A stretch of DNA of 64,000 nucleotides from Chloroflexota bacterium (GCA_021325095.1 JAJPHV010000152.1:1-64000); one strand, 5' to 3'. Positions 1 through 9,718 are shown, counted from the stretch's first letter. Notes: a model not told the origin generated them from the letters alone. Program-made: numbers and translations.

Positions 1-102
1 AAGTTTCCAGTTGAGGTCGTGAGTTGGTTAGGGTTTTTGTGTTCATACCCCTATCCTACCTCACGTCCTCCTTGCTCCCTGGTGCGAGATAATCTCACCT
101 CT

Positions 103-1824
103 CTACCGCTGTATTTCAACATCAGTGATCTCCAGTTTGTCGTCCACCTCTTCCTGTTCGAGCATCTGTTTAAGGAAGTCCAGGCGCGTTTGGTCGATCA
201 GGTCTTTGTTCTTTACATCAAGTAGCTGGTCGTAAGTGTCTTCGACCAGTACCAGCCGATCAATGAGCGCCTCGGCCAGCTTCTTCATACCCTCTGTCCC
301 GGCAAACTGCGCCTGAGCCTGAGGTGGCAGCTCCTGGTATTCGCTGTAAAACTGTCCCAGGCTATATTGCTTGCCTTTGATGGTAAAGAGTGTCTTCGCG
401 CCATTATCTTTCATCCATGCTGCTGTGCGCTGCGATTGCACAGCCTCCAACACTTTGGGCCGTACCTCATCAAAGGACTGGACGCGGGTGGCCTGTGACT
501 TAATCAGCCGGACGATGTAGAGCGTATTGCCTGCCCGGAAAATGTCCGAAGTCTCGCCCGGCTGAAGGGCACTCACGGCTTTTATCCAATCGGTTTCCAA
601 TTTGTCTTCTGCAAGAGTGCTGTTCGTGGTAACCTGGGCCTCTGGGACTTTGGTCGTGATGCTGGCGAAGTCAGTCCCCGAGCGCAGTTGAAGCAGCGCT
701 TTATCCGCCGCTGCCCGTGCAGCCGACTCGTTACTGCCTACGGGAAAAGTCAGCATATCCACTGTAAACTGGGCAGGTAATGCGTATGTTTTCTGGTTAG
801 CCTCGTAGTAGTTTCGGAGATCGGCGTCCGAAGGCGGTGGCACATCGAGCAGCGCAAAGTCGCGTGTAATCGAGGCATTACTCTTCAGGCGAGCTATATA
901 GTCCTTCAGATATTGACTTTCTTTCTGCTCGACCAGTACCTTGCGAATCTCCTCACGAACAGTATTGAGAGGTTGGTTGCCAAACTGGGCTTTGTTGGCT
1001 TCGTAGTACGCTTGAATCTCGGTCTCGGATACGGAGATACCGCCACCGTGAAGCTGTGCGTTGAACGAGTCGAGATTGATGCTTTCGGTGATATGCTGCA
1101 TGGTGTGGGTAAAGTTTTGATCCTTGTCCGGTTGGCGCTTGCTTGCCCAAGCGCGAACCAGTATATCCGTCACCATTTCACGCACGACAAAGCGCAAATT
1201 TTCTGGTGTACGCAGTTGGGTACGATATTCCTCTGGTGTCAGGACTTTGAAATGTGCTTCCAGGTCAGCAACCGTGATCTGTCCACCATCATACGTTGCC
1301 ACTACGTCCGGTGCAGGGGGCTTCGGTGCGGTTAATTGCGCCCAGAGGCGATTGCCACCAGCCGACCAGAGACCACCAATCACCAGAGCGCCGATCAGCA
1401 AGACGTTAGCTACCATTGATAGCTGTTTGCGCCAACGTGGAAGCAGTTTTACCGGTGGAGGGATAGTTTCCGCTACGACTCCTGGTAAGGCGATTGGGGC
1501 CTCGGCAGTCATTGGAGGTGTAGACAATGTTTCCGCCGAAGACTCAGTAGAAGCCGCTTCAGGCAGGATGTGCGAGGTCTCGTTTTCTGAAGCTGCTGCC
1601 AATGTTGACGCATCGCTTGACCCCTGTAGCACGCTTTCAATATAAGTTTCATCGATTGGAGTTTCGAGCGACGTATTTACAACGTTGGGCTCCGAGATCG
1701 CAGGAACTTCAAGGGCTACCAATGACGTTTTGGACTCTGTAGGCTTCTCTTCTGGTTCGGGCTGCGGTTCACCACGCAGCGCATTTCGTAAATCATCCCA
1801 GACCTGTTTCCAACCTTCAGCCAT
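103..1824 (-). CDS. Membrane-anchored SurA/PrsA-like peptidyl-prolyl isomerase
   Basis: Likely assists folding or quality control of exported proteins outside the membrane. The 573-residue protein has an acidic, low-complexity cytoplasmic region (about residues 1-130), one membrane segment (about 136-153), a SurA-N-like helical domain (from about 175) and a parvulin-like region around residues 330-465 where a receptor-like 'PPSDADLRNYYEAN' repeat precedes the rotamase fold. A GAGGTG ribosome site lies just before the ATG. It is the last gene of the operon with HflK and HflC, 12 bases after HflK, so a joint role in membrane-protein quality control is inferred. The long acidic cytoplasmic tail is unusual for the family. 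The catalytic parvulin residues were not verified, so it could be a chaperone only. Confidence 0.8.
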   Translation of the reverse strand: MAEGWKQVWDDLRNALRGEPQPEPEEKPTESKTSLVALEVPAISEPNVVNTSLETPIDETYIESVLQGSSDASTLAAASENETSHILPEAASTESSAETLSTPPMTAEAPIALPGVVAETIPPPVKLLPRWRKQLSMVANVLLIGALVIGGLWSAGGNRLWAQLTAPKPPAPDVVATYDGGQITVADLEAHFKVLTPEEYRTQLRTPENLRFVVREMVTDILVRAWASKRQPDKDQNFTHTMQHITESINLDSFNAQLHGGGISVSETEIQAYYEANKAQFGNQPLNTVREEIRKVLVEQKESQYLKDYIARLKSNASITRDFALLDVPPPSDADLRNYYEANQKTYALPAQFTVDMLTFPVGSNESAARAAADKALLQLRSGTDFASITTKVPEAQVTTNSTLAEDKLETDWIKAVSALQPGETSDIFRAGNTLYIVRLIKSQATRVQSFDEVRPKVLEAVQSQRTAAWMKDNGAKTLFTIKGKQYSLGQFYSEYQELPPQAQAQFAGTEGMKKLAEALIDRLVLVEDTYDQLLDVKNKDLIDQTRLDFLKQMLEQEEVDDKLEITDVEIQR

Positions 1825-1836
1825 AATAACACCTCA

Positions 1837-2970
1837 TTATCGCGGCACCGGCGTGGATGCAGGCGGATTGACCAGTGGTCCAGGTGTTGCCGCTGCTGAT
1901 GGACTCCCGAAAAGTCGCAGGTTGATGGCACCGCCGCCTGCTTTATCAACAACGTAGACCTGCGCACGCTTCAGAATTTTATCCAGTGTTTCGAGATATA
2001 ACCGGTAGCGTGTCACCTCTTTGCCGTAGATCTTTGAATTGTTCTGGTACTCTGCCAGCACGGCATCAAATGCTTGCGCCGCACCCGTGGCCCGTCCAAG
2101 GACGGTTGAATTGTAAGCCTGCGCATCGGCCAGAATTTGATTGGCCTGTCCACGTGCTTGTGGAATCAGGCTGTTGGCATAGCCTTGAGCTTCGTTGATA
2201 GCGCGCGACTTGTCCTCCTTGGCACTGTTGACATCCGTGAACGCCGCAGCTACCTCGTCAGGCGGAAAGGCCCGTTGGAGGCTGATACTGACAATGGTGA
2301 GACCAGCATTGTAGCTGTTCAGCCGGGTCTGCGCTTCGGTGCGGATCGTCTGTTGCAGCGCTTGCCTTTCAGCAGTCAAAATGTTATCGACAGGTTGGGT
2401 AGTCACTAGCGAGGTAATGCCCGCACGTACCGCGTCCCGTATCAGTCGGTATGACGCGTAGTTTACGTTGACCAGATAGGGTGCCGGGTCAGTGACCTGA
2501 TACTGAACAATGATTTCGATGTCAATTACGTTCGTATCACCGGACAACGCTTGCATTTTACCCGGCGGCTCAGGGTGTTCATGGTCTTCTGGTACGGTAA
2601 TGCCGACGGTTTCGCGGCGGATCTGGCCGACGTTGATCACGTCCACGCGGTCAATCGGCCAGGGTAACCGGTAGTGTAACCCGGGGCCTGCGCCCGGTTC
2701 AACCACCGCGCCAAATCGCCGGACAACGGCGGCCTCACCAGGAGCGACAACATAAACCCCGGAACCCAGATAGACCAGCATGAGCAGGCCAAGCAGTATC
2801 CAGGCCAAACGGCGTGTGTTGATCCGACCCGTAGCGGCGCGTAGATCAGCCAGAGGCGACTCGCCATCGCCAATCAGTGAGCGCAGTCTGCGAATCAGAC
2901 TTTGTGCGACTTTACGCCAATCCATAGGCGGACGCTCAGGCGTCGGAGGGGGAGTAGGAACATTAGCCAT
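1837..2970 (-). CDS. hflK: HflK-like SPFH/band-7 protease modulator
   Basis: HflK and HflC form a membrane complex that surrounds and modulates the FtsH protease. The 377-residue protein has a short Pro-rich N terminus, one membrane segment (about 50-70) and an SPFH domain starting with 'VVAPGEAAVVRRFG' followed by 'GPGLHYRLPWPID', both typical of HflK. It continues through an Ala/Gln-rich coiled coil. The ATG at 2970 follows an AGGGGAAG ribosome site that overlaps the end of HflC, so the two are translationally coupled. FtsH itself is not in the window. Confidence 0.9.
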   Translation of the reverse strand: MANVPTPPPTPERPPMDWRKVAQSLIRRLRSLIGDGESPLADLRAATGRINTRRLAWILLGLLMLVYLGSGVYVVAPGEAAVVRRFGAVVEPGAGPGLHYRLPWPIDRVDVINVGQIRRETVGITVPEDHEHPEPPGKMQALSGDTNVIDIEIIVQYQVTDPAPYLVNVNYASYRLIRDAVRAGITSLVTTQPVDNILTAERQALQQTIRTEAQTRLNSYNAGLTIVSISLQRAFPPDEVAAAFTDVNSAKEDKSRAINEAQGYANSLIPQARGQANQILADAQAYNSTVLGRATGAAQAFDAVLAEYQNNSKIYGKEVTRYRLYLETLDKILKRAQVYVVDKAGGGAINLRLFGSPSAAATPGPLVNPPASTPVPR

Positions 2971-2972
2971 GA

Positions 2973-3914
2973 TCACTTCCCCTGTCCATCTGGAGCCTGA
3001 GTGCCCGTTATAACTGGGGTTGTGTTGGGATTAGCGCCTGCGTTGGCCGGGTTGAGATACTTGAGCAGTGCTGAGTCGGAAGGCAGGATCAGCGTCGTAT
3101 TCTCATTAATGAACGCCTCGTAAGCCTGAAGCGTGCGCAGAAATTGATAGAATTCCGGGTCTTTCTGATAAGCCCCGGCATAGATTGAAATCGCCTGAGC
3201 ATCGGCTTGACCCCGAATTTCAGCCGCTTTCTGGTTAGCATCCGCTAGAATTTTCGCTTTCTGAGCATCAGCGTCGGCACGAATCTTAGCGGCTTGTTCC
3301 GTGCCTTCGGAGCGGAACTGGCGGGCGATAGCTTCACGTTCAGCTTTCATACGCTGGAAAACACTGGAAAGATTCGCCTGCGGGAACGTAAGCTGCTTGA
3401 GACGCACATCGCTGACGACGAAACCATATTGCTGACTGCGACTGGATACCTGCTGGGTAACGGTAGCGAGCGTCTGGGGAAGTTTCATCTGCTTGGCATC
3501 GACGGTGACGAGCTGATTGAGTTCCACCTGACCCAGCGCCACACCGAGTTCGGAGGCGATAATATCTGCCAGGCGTATTTCTGCGCCTGTTGGATTACGG
3601 ACCGTTTTAAGGAAAGTCAGCGCATCCGTGACTTTCCAGGTCGCGTAGGATTCCAGCACAATGTTCTTCTTATCTGCGGTAAGCAGTTCAGTCTGAGGCA
3701 GGTTGAAGACCTGAAGTTGTGTATTAATTCGTACCACGCTCTGAATCGGATCAGGCGACTTAATGTACAAGCCGGGTGTAGTGATTACCCGCACGGGTTC
3801 TCCGAACTGAGTAACAATAGCCGCCTCGGTAGCATCTACTTGAAAGAAGACAAGGTTGGCTGCCAGAAAACCAAGCACGACAAGGCCAATAATGAGGTTG
3901 CGAACGATTTTCAT
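2973..3914 (-). CDS. hflC: HflC-like SPFH/band-7 protease modulator
   Basis: Partner of HflK in the FtsH-modulating membrane complex. The 313 residues begin with a membrane anchor (about 7-26), then an SPFH domain ('DATEAAIVTQFGEPVRV', 'GLYIKSPDPIQSV') and a long coiled coil with the 'EREAIARQFRSEG' stretch characteristic of HflC. A GGAGAG site precedes the ATG by seven bases. It sits between the CDF-HflK fusion (60 bases upstream) and HflK (overlap), making one transcription unit. Confidence 0.9.
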   Translation of the reverse strand: MKIVRNLIIGLVVLGFLAANLVFFQVDATEAAIVTQFGEPVRVITTPGLYIKSPDPIQSVVRINTQLQVFNLPQTELLTADKKNIVLESYATWKVTDALTFLKTVRNPTGAEIRLADIIASELGVALGQVELNQLVTVDAKQMKLPQTLATVTQQVSSRSQQYGFVVSDVRLKQLTFPQANLSSVFQRMKAEREAIARQFRSEGTEQAAKIRADADAQKAKILADANQKAAEIRGQADAQAISIYAGAYQKDPEFYQFLRTLQAYEAFINENTTLILPSDSALLKYLNPANAGANPNTTPVITGTQAPDGQGK

Positions 3915-3974
3915 ATCGATGCTCTCCTAAAACATTGTCATTGAAGCACGGTAATGGGATAAATCGCTGCCTGC

Positions 3975-5531
3975 TTACGGCTGAGGCGGAAACTGCTGTG
4001 GTTTACCTGAGCCAGATACCCATAGGTCGGTTGTTTGCAGGCGAATGATCGGATCGAGTATGAACTTACGTGCGCCAATAAGGACTTTTTCAGCGGCTTC
4101 CAGATACAGCCTTATCCGGGTGACCTCAGGAGCTTTGGCGTAAGCTGCTTGCTGATTGCTAAACAGCGCCGCATCGCCGTTCGCTTTAGCCAACTTATCG
4201 ATACTGTAAACATTGGCAGATTGGATGGCGACTGCGGCATCTCCACGCGCCACTGGCAGCACCTCATTCATGTAAGCCTGGGCTTCATTGATGAACGTGT
4301 TCCTATCCTCACGGGCACTAGATACATCTCGAAAAGCGTCAGCTACCTCAGGTGGTGGGTTGCTTTCAAGGACTTGCATGCCAGCGACTGCCAGGCCAGA
4401 TTTGTAGGCATCGAGAATCTCCTGTGTTAGAGCTGCTGCACGTTTCTGAATAGCAGCCTTATCGACGGTGAGCAACGCATCCACCCCTTCCTGGGCCACG
4501 ATTTGCCGCAAGGCGGTTGCGCTTGCCTGCTGGGCTAGGACATCGGGGCTGGCAGCATTCAGCAGGAAAGCAGCAGGGTCTTTGACGCTGTATTGCAAAC
4601 TGAGGCGTACCGAGATCAAGTTTTCGTCACCGGTGATCATCAAACTTGCCGGAGTTTCTACACGGCGAAGCTGATCGGTAGCTACCATATCTATGCGATC
4701 TATCGGCCAGGGCAAACGGTAATGTAAACCGGGGCCGACAGCCCCATCAACGACGTTCCCAAAGCGGCGAACGACTGCCACCTCACCAGGCTGAACGGTA
4801 TAGAACCCTGACAGAAGATATAAACCCACCAACGCGATTGCGGCCATTGGCAGGAAAACACGCCACCGACGGCCTATTACGGGAATGCTGTCATGTGTGT
4901 GCGCCTCTCCCATATCCAGTGCCGTATGCTGTGTAAGCGCGCGCCAGGCTGAGGCCAGAATCTCGAATCCCGCGAAAAAGATGAAGACAACGACAATCAC
5001 AGCCGCAGTGCGATCCAGAGCCGGCAAGCCCAAAGACGCTCCTGCCAGACCTGCAACAGCGACAATGGAAGTAAAAATGTCCATTCGTGCGTGGTAGCCG
5101 CCGGCGATCAGTACAAGTGAGTTTGTCTGTTTCCCTACGTATTGCTCGTAACGAGCCAAAAACCAGGCAATAGGGATGGTGATAAGCGAGGCGAGTGCGA
5201 CTGGTCCGGTATTGCGTAAATCAGGCGTTTCTCCGGTCAACACTTCGCGGATAATGTCGAATCCGATGTAAAAGATAGCTAAAGCGACACCAACTGCCAG
5301 CCAGTTTTCGATTTGACTGAACCATGCTTTCCCCTGGCTGCGTGTAGTCCCCCACCTGGCAAGAAGCAAACCGAGCAGGACAAAGACACCGACGGCAGCA
5401 TCGGAAATAGAGTGGACAGCACTAGCCTGTAGCGATAGACTGCCTGAAGCGCCAGCCAGCCAAAACTTAAAGACGATCACTAGTACGTTGACGATGAGCG
5501 CGACAAAAACGGTTCGTTCTTTACGACTCAT
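3975..5531 (-). CDS. Fusion of a CDF-type cation transporter membrane domain with an HflK-like SPFH domain
   Basis: Residues 1-200 form a six-helix cation diffusion facilitator membrane domain. The two metal-binding motifs are visible: HSISD (H40, D44) in helix 2 and HARMD (H147, D151) in helix 5. The usual cytoplasmic CDF dimerisation domain is missing. In its place, after another membrane segment (about 225-245), is an SPFH domain starting 'YTVQPGEVAVVRRFG' that is closely similar to the HflK two genes downstream. I start at the ATG preceded by AGGAG rather than 41 codons further upstream, where no ribosome site is seen. First gene of the HflC/HflK/PPIase operon. Inference: metal export or sensing coupled to membrane proteolysis. 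The fusion is read directly from one uninterrupted frame. Confidence 0.85.
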   Translation of the reverse strand: MSRKERTVFVALIVNVLVIVFKFWLAGASGSLSLQASAVHSISDAAVGVFVLLGLLLARWGTTRSQGKAWFSQIENWLAVGVALAIFYIGFDIIREVLTGETPDLRNTGPVALASLITIPIAWFLARYEQYVGKQTNSLVLIAGGYHARMDIFTSIVAVAGLAGASLGLPALDRTAAVIVVVFIFFAGFEILASAWRALTQHTALDMGEAHTHDSIPVIGRRWRVFLPMAAIALVGLYLLSGFYTVQPGEVAVVRRFGNVVDGAVGPGLHYRLPWPIDRIDMVATDQLRRVETPASLMITGDENLISVRLSLQYSVKDPAAFLLNAASPDVLAQQASATALRQIVAQEGVDALLTVDKAAIQKRAAALTQEILDAYKSGLAVAGMQVLESNPPPEVADAFRDVSSAREDRNTFINEAQAYMNEVLPVARGDAAVAIQSANVYSIDKLAKANGDAALFSNQQAAYAKAPEVTRIRLYLEAAEKVLIGARKFILDPIIRLQTTDLWVSGSGKPQQFPPQP

Positions 5532-5693
5532 GATGTTCGTTCGCTCCTGTGTGATGAAGCGTTTGACGAGATGTCTCTCTTGTGGAGCATCCCAGCAACT
5601 TTCTTCGTTGTGCGGTCTGGCATCTGGGCTAAGATCACCATACCGCGAGTGCAACTTGGAAGATTCGATATTATTGAGCTAGATGCGAAAAAA

Positions 5694-6083
5694 TCAGGAA
5701 TATTTGGAGATATTCGGTGGTTGTTCAGGAGGAGGCACTGAAAGTTGGCGAGGCCAATTGACTCGAGTGTCTGGTATTTTTATGCTGATGAAGGATTGCG
5801 GATCACTTGTTTGAGCAAGCCCTTGACCAATCAGAACGGGCACTTCTGACGACTTATCGTGACGGACTCGGCAGGATGACCCTTCACAATGTGATCCATC
5901 TGTGTGTGCAAGATGAGGTAGAAACTCAATCAGGGGCAACTTGCCGCGCTGAAGACAAACAGCCGGGATACCGACAGCTAACCATAAGATCACAAGCGCA
6001 GCTAAGAAACGGTAGGCAGCCACCGAGAACGTTTGTGTTTGGAATACGCTCGAAGGGTTATAAACCAATGAATGACTTTTCAT
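5694..6083 (-). CDS. Small secreted or membrane protein of a two-member Cys/His family
   Basis: Function unknown. The 129 residues contain one hydrophobic segment (about 22-42) ending 'LWLAVGIPAVCLQRG', then a His/Cys-containing middle ('HLAHTDGSHCEGSSC') and a C-terminal 'WPRQLSVPPPEQPP' tail. The same pattern (YR..A..V.WLA...P..C...G, HTD, WP.Q...PPP.QPP) recurs in the protein at 10420-10914 on the other side of the copper genes, so the two are paralogues. The spaced Cys/His residues fit metal binding, but that is inference from context. No clear ribosome site before the first ATG, so the start is uncertain. Confidence 0.55.
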   Translation of the reverse strand: MKSHSLVYNPSSVFQTQTFSVAAYRFLAALVILWLAVGIPAVCLQRGKLPLIEFLPHLAHTDGSHCEGSSCRVRHDKSSEVPVLIGQGLAQTSDPQSFISIKIPDTRVNWPRQLSVPPPEQPPNISKYS

Positions 6084-6464
6084 CTATGCAGACAAGTGAA
6101 CTCCCATGCATCATGTCATTGCTGTATACACTCGAGCAGTAAACATGTAGCTGTTCACCAATTAATCTACCTCGTCCAAGCTTCAACAAAGCTCGTGAGA
6201 ATCGCCAATACTCGACATACGGATGACTCTGAGCATAGCGAAAACTCACATCTTGCAACTCCATGTTGTTGTTGACGGAAGTGTATCCGTTATATGCGCA
6301 TGTCGCAAGTCCAGATGATCTGCTCCACGATCCGGACACTGTTATGAACTATGAGAGGAAAGCCACAAAATCGCTGTTCGCGGAGGGCTTCGTGGCTTGC
6401 AGCGCGTTACCGATCATACCGAGTCACCCCAGTGTGGGATCCCTGGCTGCTCCTAAAAGATACT
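6084..6464. other. Intergenic stretch without a convincing gene
   Basis: Short overlapping frames on both strands lack ribosome sites and recognisable motifs. I see no structured repeat or promoter I would defend. Confidence 0.5.
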
Positions 6465-6651
6465 TCAAGTTTCGGTCACCATGGAAATAATCAACAGTAA
6501 AAGAAAACCAGCGAAGAAGCTCACCGTAATAGGCTGTCTTTCAGGAACACTGTGGGCTTCGACGAGCAATTCCTCTGTCACCAGATACAGTAAAGCTGCT
6601 AATACAAAGGCCAACTAATAATGCGATCAGGATTGCTAAATGCTTTAACAT
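6465..6651 (-). pseudogene. Remnant of a ZIP-family metal transporter (C-terminal end)
   Basis: An ATG at 6651 with an excellent AAGGAG site opens a hydrophobic frame (MLKHLAILIALLVG) that hits a stop after 36 codons. In a second frame of the same strand the sequence reads FVLAALLYLVTEELL, then VEAHSVPERQP and FFAGFLLLL, which is the last two helices of a ZIP zinc/iron transporter. The two frames overlap, so this is a frameshifted and internally deleted ZIP gene. The intact ribosome site suggests recent decay. It lies just upstream of the CopC/CopD end of the copper cluster. Confidence 0.6.
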
Positions 6652-6779
6652 AAGCCGGTTCTCCTTGATAAATCAAATAGATTCATCAAACGACGATACG
6701 ATGTGAATATGGCCCGGTTCGTGAAGTAGTCTACTCCCAACCTCACGATGAGTTTGCCACCTGGCGAGAAGACTACTGC

Positions 6780-9104
6780 TCATTTTGCTGACAGCGTGGG
6801 CAGAGGCGTCTGCGCCAATCCTGCATCGCCGAACCTGCGGATATAATTAATCACGTGCCAGCGGTCCGGTTCGCCAAGCTGCGTGCCAAAGGCAGGCATG
6901 GCGGAACCGGGAAAGCCGTTGGTAATCCAGTCGAACAATTCCCCATCGGTGTGCCCCTGCTTCATATGAACCTGGAAATTGGCTGGCTTTGGATTCAGAG
7001 CCGCTCCCGCAGGGCCATCCCCCAGGCCGGTCGAGCCATGACACATGGCGCATCTTGCCTGGTAAACGACCTGTCCGCGCGCCATTGATGCAGGATCTGC
7101 TAAAAAGGGATTTTGTCTCGCCATGACGGTATTTACGCCCGTAACAAAGCTGCTGGCGATGGCCGCAATACCGAAACCGATCAGTCCACCTGCTATTAAC
7201 CGCGCCGCCCAGCCTGCCCAGCGTTTGATCCGCCCCAATCGCCGTGCCCCGGTAAACAGGAGAATACCGGCGAAGATGATCTGCACGCCCAGGAGTACCC
7301 GCGCTGGTGAGGCCACTACGGGACTGTTTGAAAGGGGGGAGAGAACGACAAGTGGCATGGTCAGCGTCGCACGAACATCGTCTTGCCCGGCTCGACGCAC
7401 CAGCGTATCGATATTCCATGTACCGAGCATCGAGGTATAGCCACCTTGCGCGACGTAATGTCCTGCCTCAACCCGCTCGGCAGTAACCTCTGTTTTTCCC
7501 ATATCATGTTCTTGCATGGAGAATATCAGGACAACTTTCTCCACGCCATCAATAGGCCGATCCAACTGGTCTCTCAGATATACATCAAAGATGTTCAATC
7601 CAGGTATGCCCGGATTGGCTGCCACGATGAGGCGGAGATCGGCAGCCTGCGCACGCATCACGATCCCCGTGCCAAAAGCTTCACGGGCAGGAGGCGTGCT
7701 GGTCAGAAGACCGGTAACTAGAAGAATGGCGATAAGGAAGGTGATTTCGCCCGCAACGGTTCGCCGGATGAGTCGATGCCAGGGCCGGGCAGTATGTGCA
7801 TCCGCCGCTGCCATCCGCCGCCGAATGACCAGCAGGTTGACTGCCGCGATTCCGAGCACTGGAATAAGCAGGCTGAGTTTAAGCAGGAGCGTTAGCCCGT
7901 ATTGTGTGTCGATCAGATTCCACACGTCAGCGACCTGTAGAAAAGCCTGAATGATCCCCGTAACACCGATGATGGTGACACACAGGGTTGCCACTTGAGA
8001 GAAGCGACTCATGAGGACTCCAGCCGCTGGCGCCGCATTATCGCCTTCGGTCATAGAAAGCCATCGCAAGGCCAACAGGAGGGTCACTAATCCGCCCAGC
8101 CACAGGCCCATCGCCATCAGATGCAGCCAATCCGTGATCACTGGTAGCAGAGCCTGGTCCATCGCTGCCGCATGACTGTTGAGGCTGAACGTGAGCAGCA
8201 GCAAGCTGCTTGTCCCTGTTCCGATCTGCCACCAGCGATGCCGTCTTTCTTGACGCCACCAACGGGATTGCCGAAACGCCAACAATGCACCTGTGAGAAT
8301 AAGCAAAAGGAGTCGTCCCCAGAACAGCAGGCCGTAACGTGTGCCGATGAGCAGCCGCCACCAATTGACATCTGTTGCGGCGGCCTGGATAAAAGCTCCG
8401 GCAATTGTGACGAGGAGCAAGACGAACCAGGCACCTACCAGTACAGCAAACAGCCCGGAAGCATGAGAAAACGGCGCGGCAGAGGCCCTGATAGGGCGGA
8501 ACCCTTTGTCTGTTTTGTGTCGTCGAGCAAGCGTGTTAAGCGCTGGCTGGAAGATCACAGGCGCAAAAGAGAAACCGCCGGTGAGTAGGGCAAAGGCCAG
8601 ATAAGACAACCAGCGTACAGCGACACCCGGAAGTGTCGGCCCACTGCCGGATGCTGAAGCGCTCGCGGGCCTGAGGCCGCCTTCAGGAAGCTGATCTCGC
8701 CCGACGACAAAGGCGAAGCCCCCGGACGTGACGTGACCATCGGCGGCTGAAAGCACTTTCCATATGACCGTGTAGATGCCGGGCGTGAGAATCGGCACAC
8801 GCAACCATAAGAGCCTCGAATCCGACGGATCAGCCTGAAGCGATCCCACGCCAGGAATGACCGCGCCGCTTCGATCTAGCAGTTGAATTTGGGAGAAGCC
8901 TGGTTCTGGCGTTTCGGAAAACCAGAGGCGAATTTGGGTCGGCGGCGTATCGAGGACCGCATTGGCTTCGGGTTCCGAACGCACCAGATTGGCATGGGCA
9001 TGAGCTGGAGTAATGCCGCTGCTTAACAGGATCAGGCTAATAAGCAAGCCAGTCCAACGTAACCGTTGTCCCATCCGCTCATCGATTCGTATCCATCGTT
9101 TCAT
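6780..9104 (-). CDS. CopC-CopD-cytochrome c fusion copper protein
   Basis: Probably binds and imports or handles copper at the outer face of the membrane. A signal peptide ends at AHA. The mature protein then starts with His and a CopC fold (about 37-135, 'RSEPEANAVLDTPP', 'LWFSE'). A multi-helix CopD domain (about 160-470), a second soluble region and two more helices follow. The C terminus carries a c-type heme domain with C685-x2-C688-H689 and a likely axial Met in 'GSAMPAF' (about 736). CopC-CopD fusions (YcnJ type) are known; the added cytochrome c suggests redox control of copper. It is the last gene of a minus-strand set with the two proteins upstream. Confidence 0.85.
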   Translation of the reverse strand: MKRWIRIDERMGQRLRWTGLLISLILLSSGITPAHAHANLVRSEPEANAVLDTPPTQIRLWFSETPEPGFSQIQLLDRSGAVIPGVGSLQADPSDSRLLWLRVPILTPGIYTVIWKVLSAADGHVTSGGFAFVVGRDQLPEGGLRPASASASGSGPTLPGVAVRWLSYLAFALLTGGFSFAPVIFQPALNTLARRHKTDKGFRPIRASAAPFSHASGLFAVLVGAWFVLLLVTIAGAFIQAAATDVNWWRLLIGTRYGLLFWGRLLLLILTGALLAFRQSRWWRQERRHRWWQIGTGTSSLLLLTFSLNSHAAAMDQALLPVITDWLHLMAMGLWLGGLVTLLLALRWLSMTEGDNAAPAAGVLMSRFSQVATLCVTIIGVTGIIQAFLQVADVWNLIDTQYGLTLLLKLSLLIPVLGIAAVNLLVIRRRMAAADAHTARPWHRLIRRTVAGEITFLIAILLVTGLLTSTPPAREAFGTGIVMRAQAADLRLIVAANPGIPGLNIFDVYLRDQLDRPIDGVEKVVLIFSMQEHDMGKTEVTAERVEAGHYVAQGGYTSMLGTWNIDTLVRRAGQDDVRATLTMPLVVLSPLSNSPVVASPARVLLGVQIIFAGILLFTGARRLGRIKRWAGWAARLIAGGLIGFGIAAIASSFVTGVNTVMARQNPFLADPASMARGQVVYQARCAMCHGSTGLGDGPAGAALNPKPANFQVHMKQGHTDGELFDWITNGFPGSAMPAFGTQLGEPDRWHVINYIRRFGDAGLAQTPLPTLSAK

Positions 9105-9124
9105 GCGGTCCTCATTCGATTACG

Positions 9125-9718
9125 CTACTTACGCCGTTGAGTCAAAAGAATCGCGCCGCCAGCCGTCACAAAACCGACGACACCCATAACGATGCCGATC
9201 ACGGCCAGAGTCCGGGCAGTAGCTGCCTCGTCACGCGCGATTTTTACCTCGTTGGCTGCCGTCACAGGTGGAAATTGAAGGTCATCAATGGGTGCGACAT
9301 CCTCGAATCGCCCCGGTCCTGATTCGAACTGTTCATTAACTGACGTGCCTTCGATGTCGCCTACAAAGGTAAAGAGGTAGCTGCCTGGGCGGGTGGGGAT
9401 AAGTTCGGCGACATAGTAGCCATCCTTTCCATACACCGCTTCCAGCGGGAATTCTTTAGGCGCGTTACCGCCAAAAGCAATTTGAACACGCAGTGTCTTC
9501 TGGACGCCTTTGACAGGCGTTTCCGTCCCGGCTTTATACACCGCAATCGCAGCGGCATTCACCTGACCGACCAATGTTGGTTCCTGATCCCAGCCCACCT
9601 CGACATCGTATTTCCCCGCAATAGTGCGGCGCTCGTGCGCCAAAACCTTACTGGGCAACGCAAAGCCAGTGAGCATGAGTACGAGACCGGTAAGCAGCGC
9701 CAACAACATGCGTCGCAT
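9125..9718 (-). CDS. Secreted, C-terminally anchored protein of the copper cluster
   Basis: A signal peptide (residues 1-26 from this start) is followed by a beta-rich domain of about 130 residues, a short linker and a C-terminal membrane helix followed by 'TQRRK', as in wall- or membrane-exposed proteins. The conserved His after the signal cleavage ('LAHERRTIAGKY') is compatible with copper binding, but that is inference. The ATG chosen has GGAG nine bases upstream; the one 16 codons earlier does not. It is 20 bases ahead of the CopC-CopD fusion, so co-transcribed. No certain family name. Confidence 0.7.
   Translation of the reverse strand: MRRMLLALLTGLVLMLTGFALPSKVLAHERRTIAGKYDVEVGWDQEPTLVGQVNAAAIAVYKAGTETPVKGVQKTLRVQIAFGGNAPKEFPLEAVYGKDGYYVAELIPTRPGSYLFTFVGDIEGTSVNEQFESGPGRFEDVAPIDDLQFPPVTAANEVKIARDEAATARTLAVIGIVMGVVGFVTAGGAILLTQRRK

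Noticed and set aside
1-102. Plus-strand open frame at the left edge
   Set aside because: Overlaps the end of the PPIase gene in antisense and has no ribosome site or motif.
6058-6339. Minus-strand open frame of 93 codons between the Cys/His protein and the ZIP remnant
   Set aside because: No ribosome site, no recognisable motif and an irregular composition; it looks like a chance frame.
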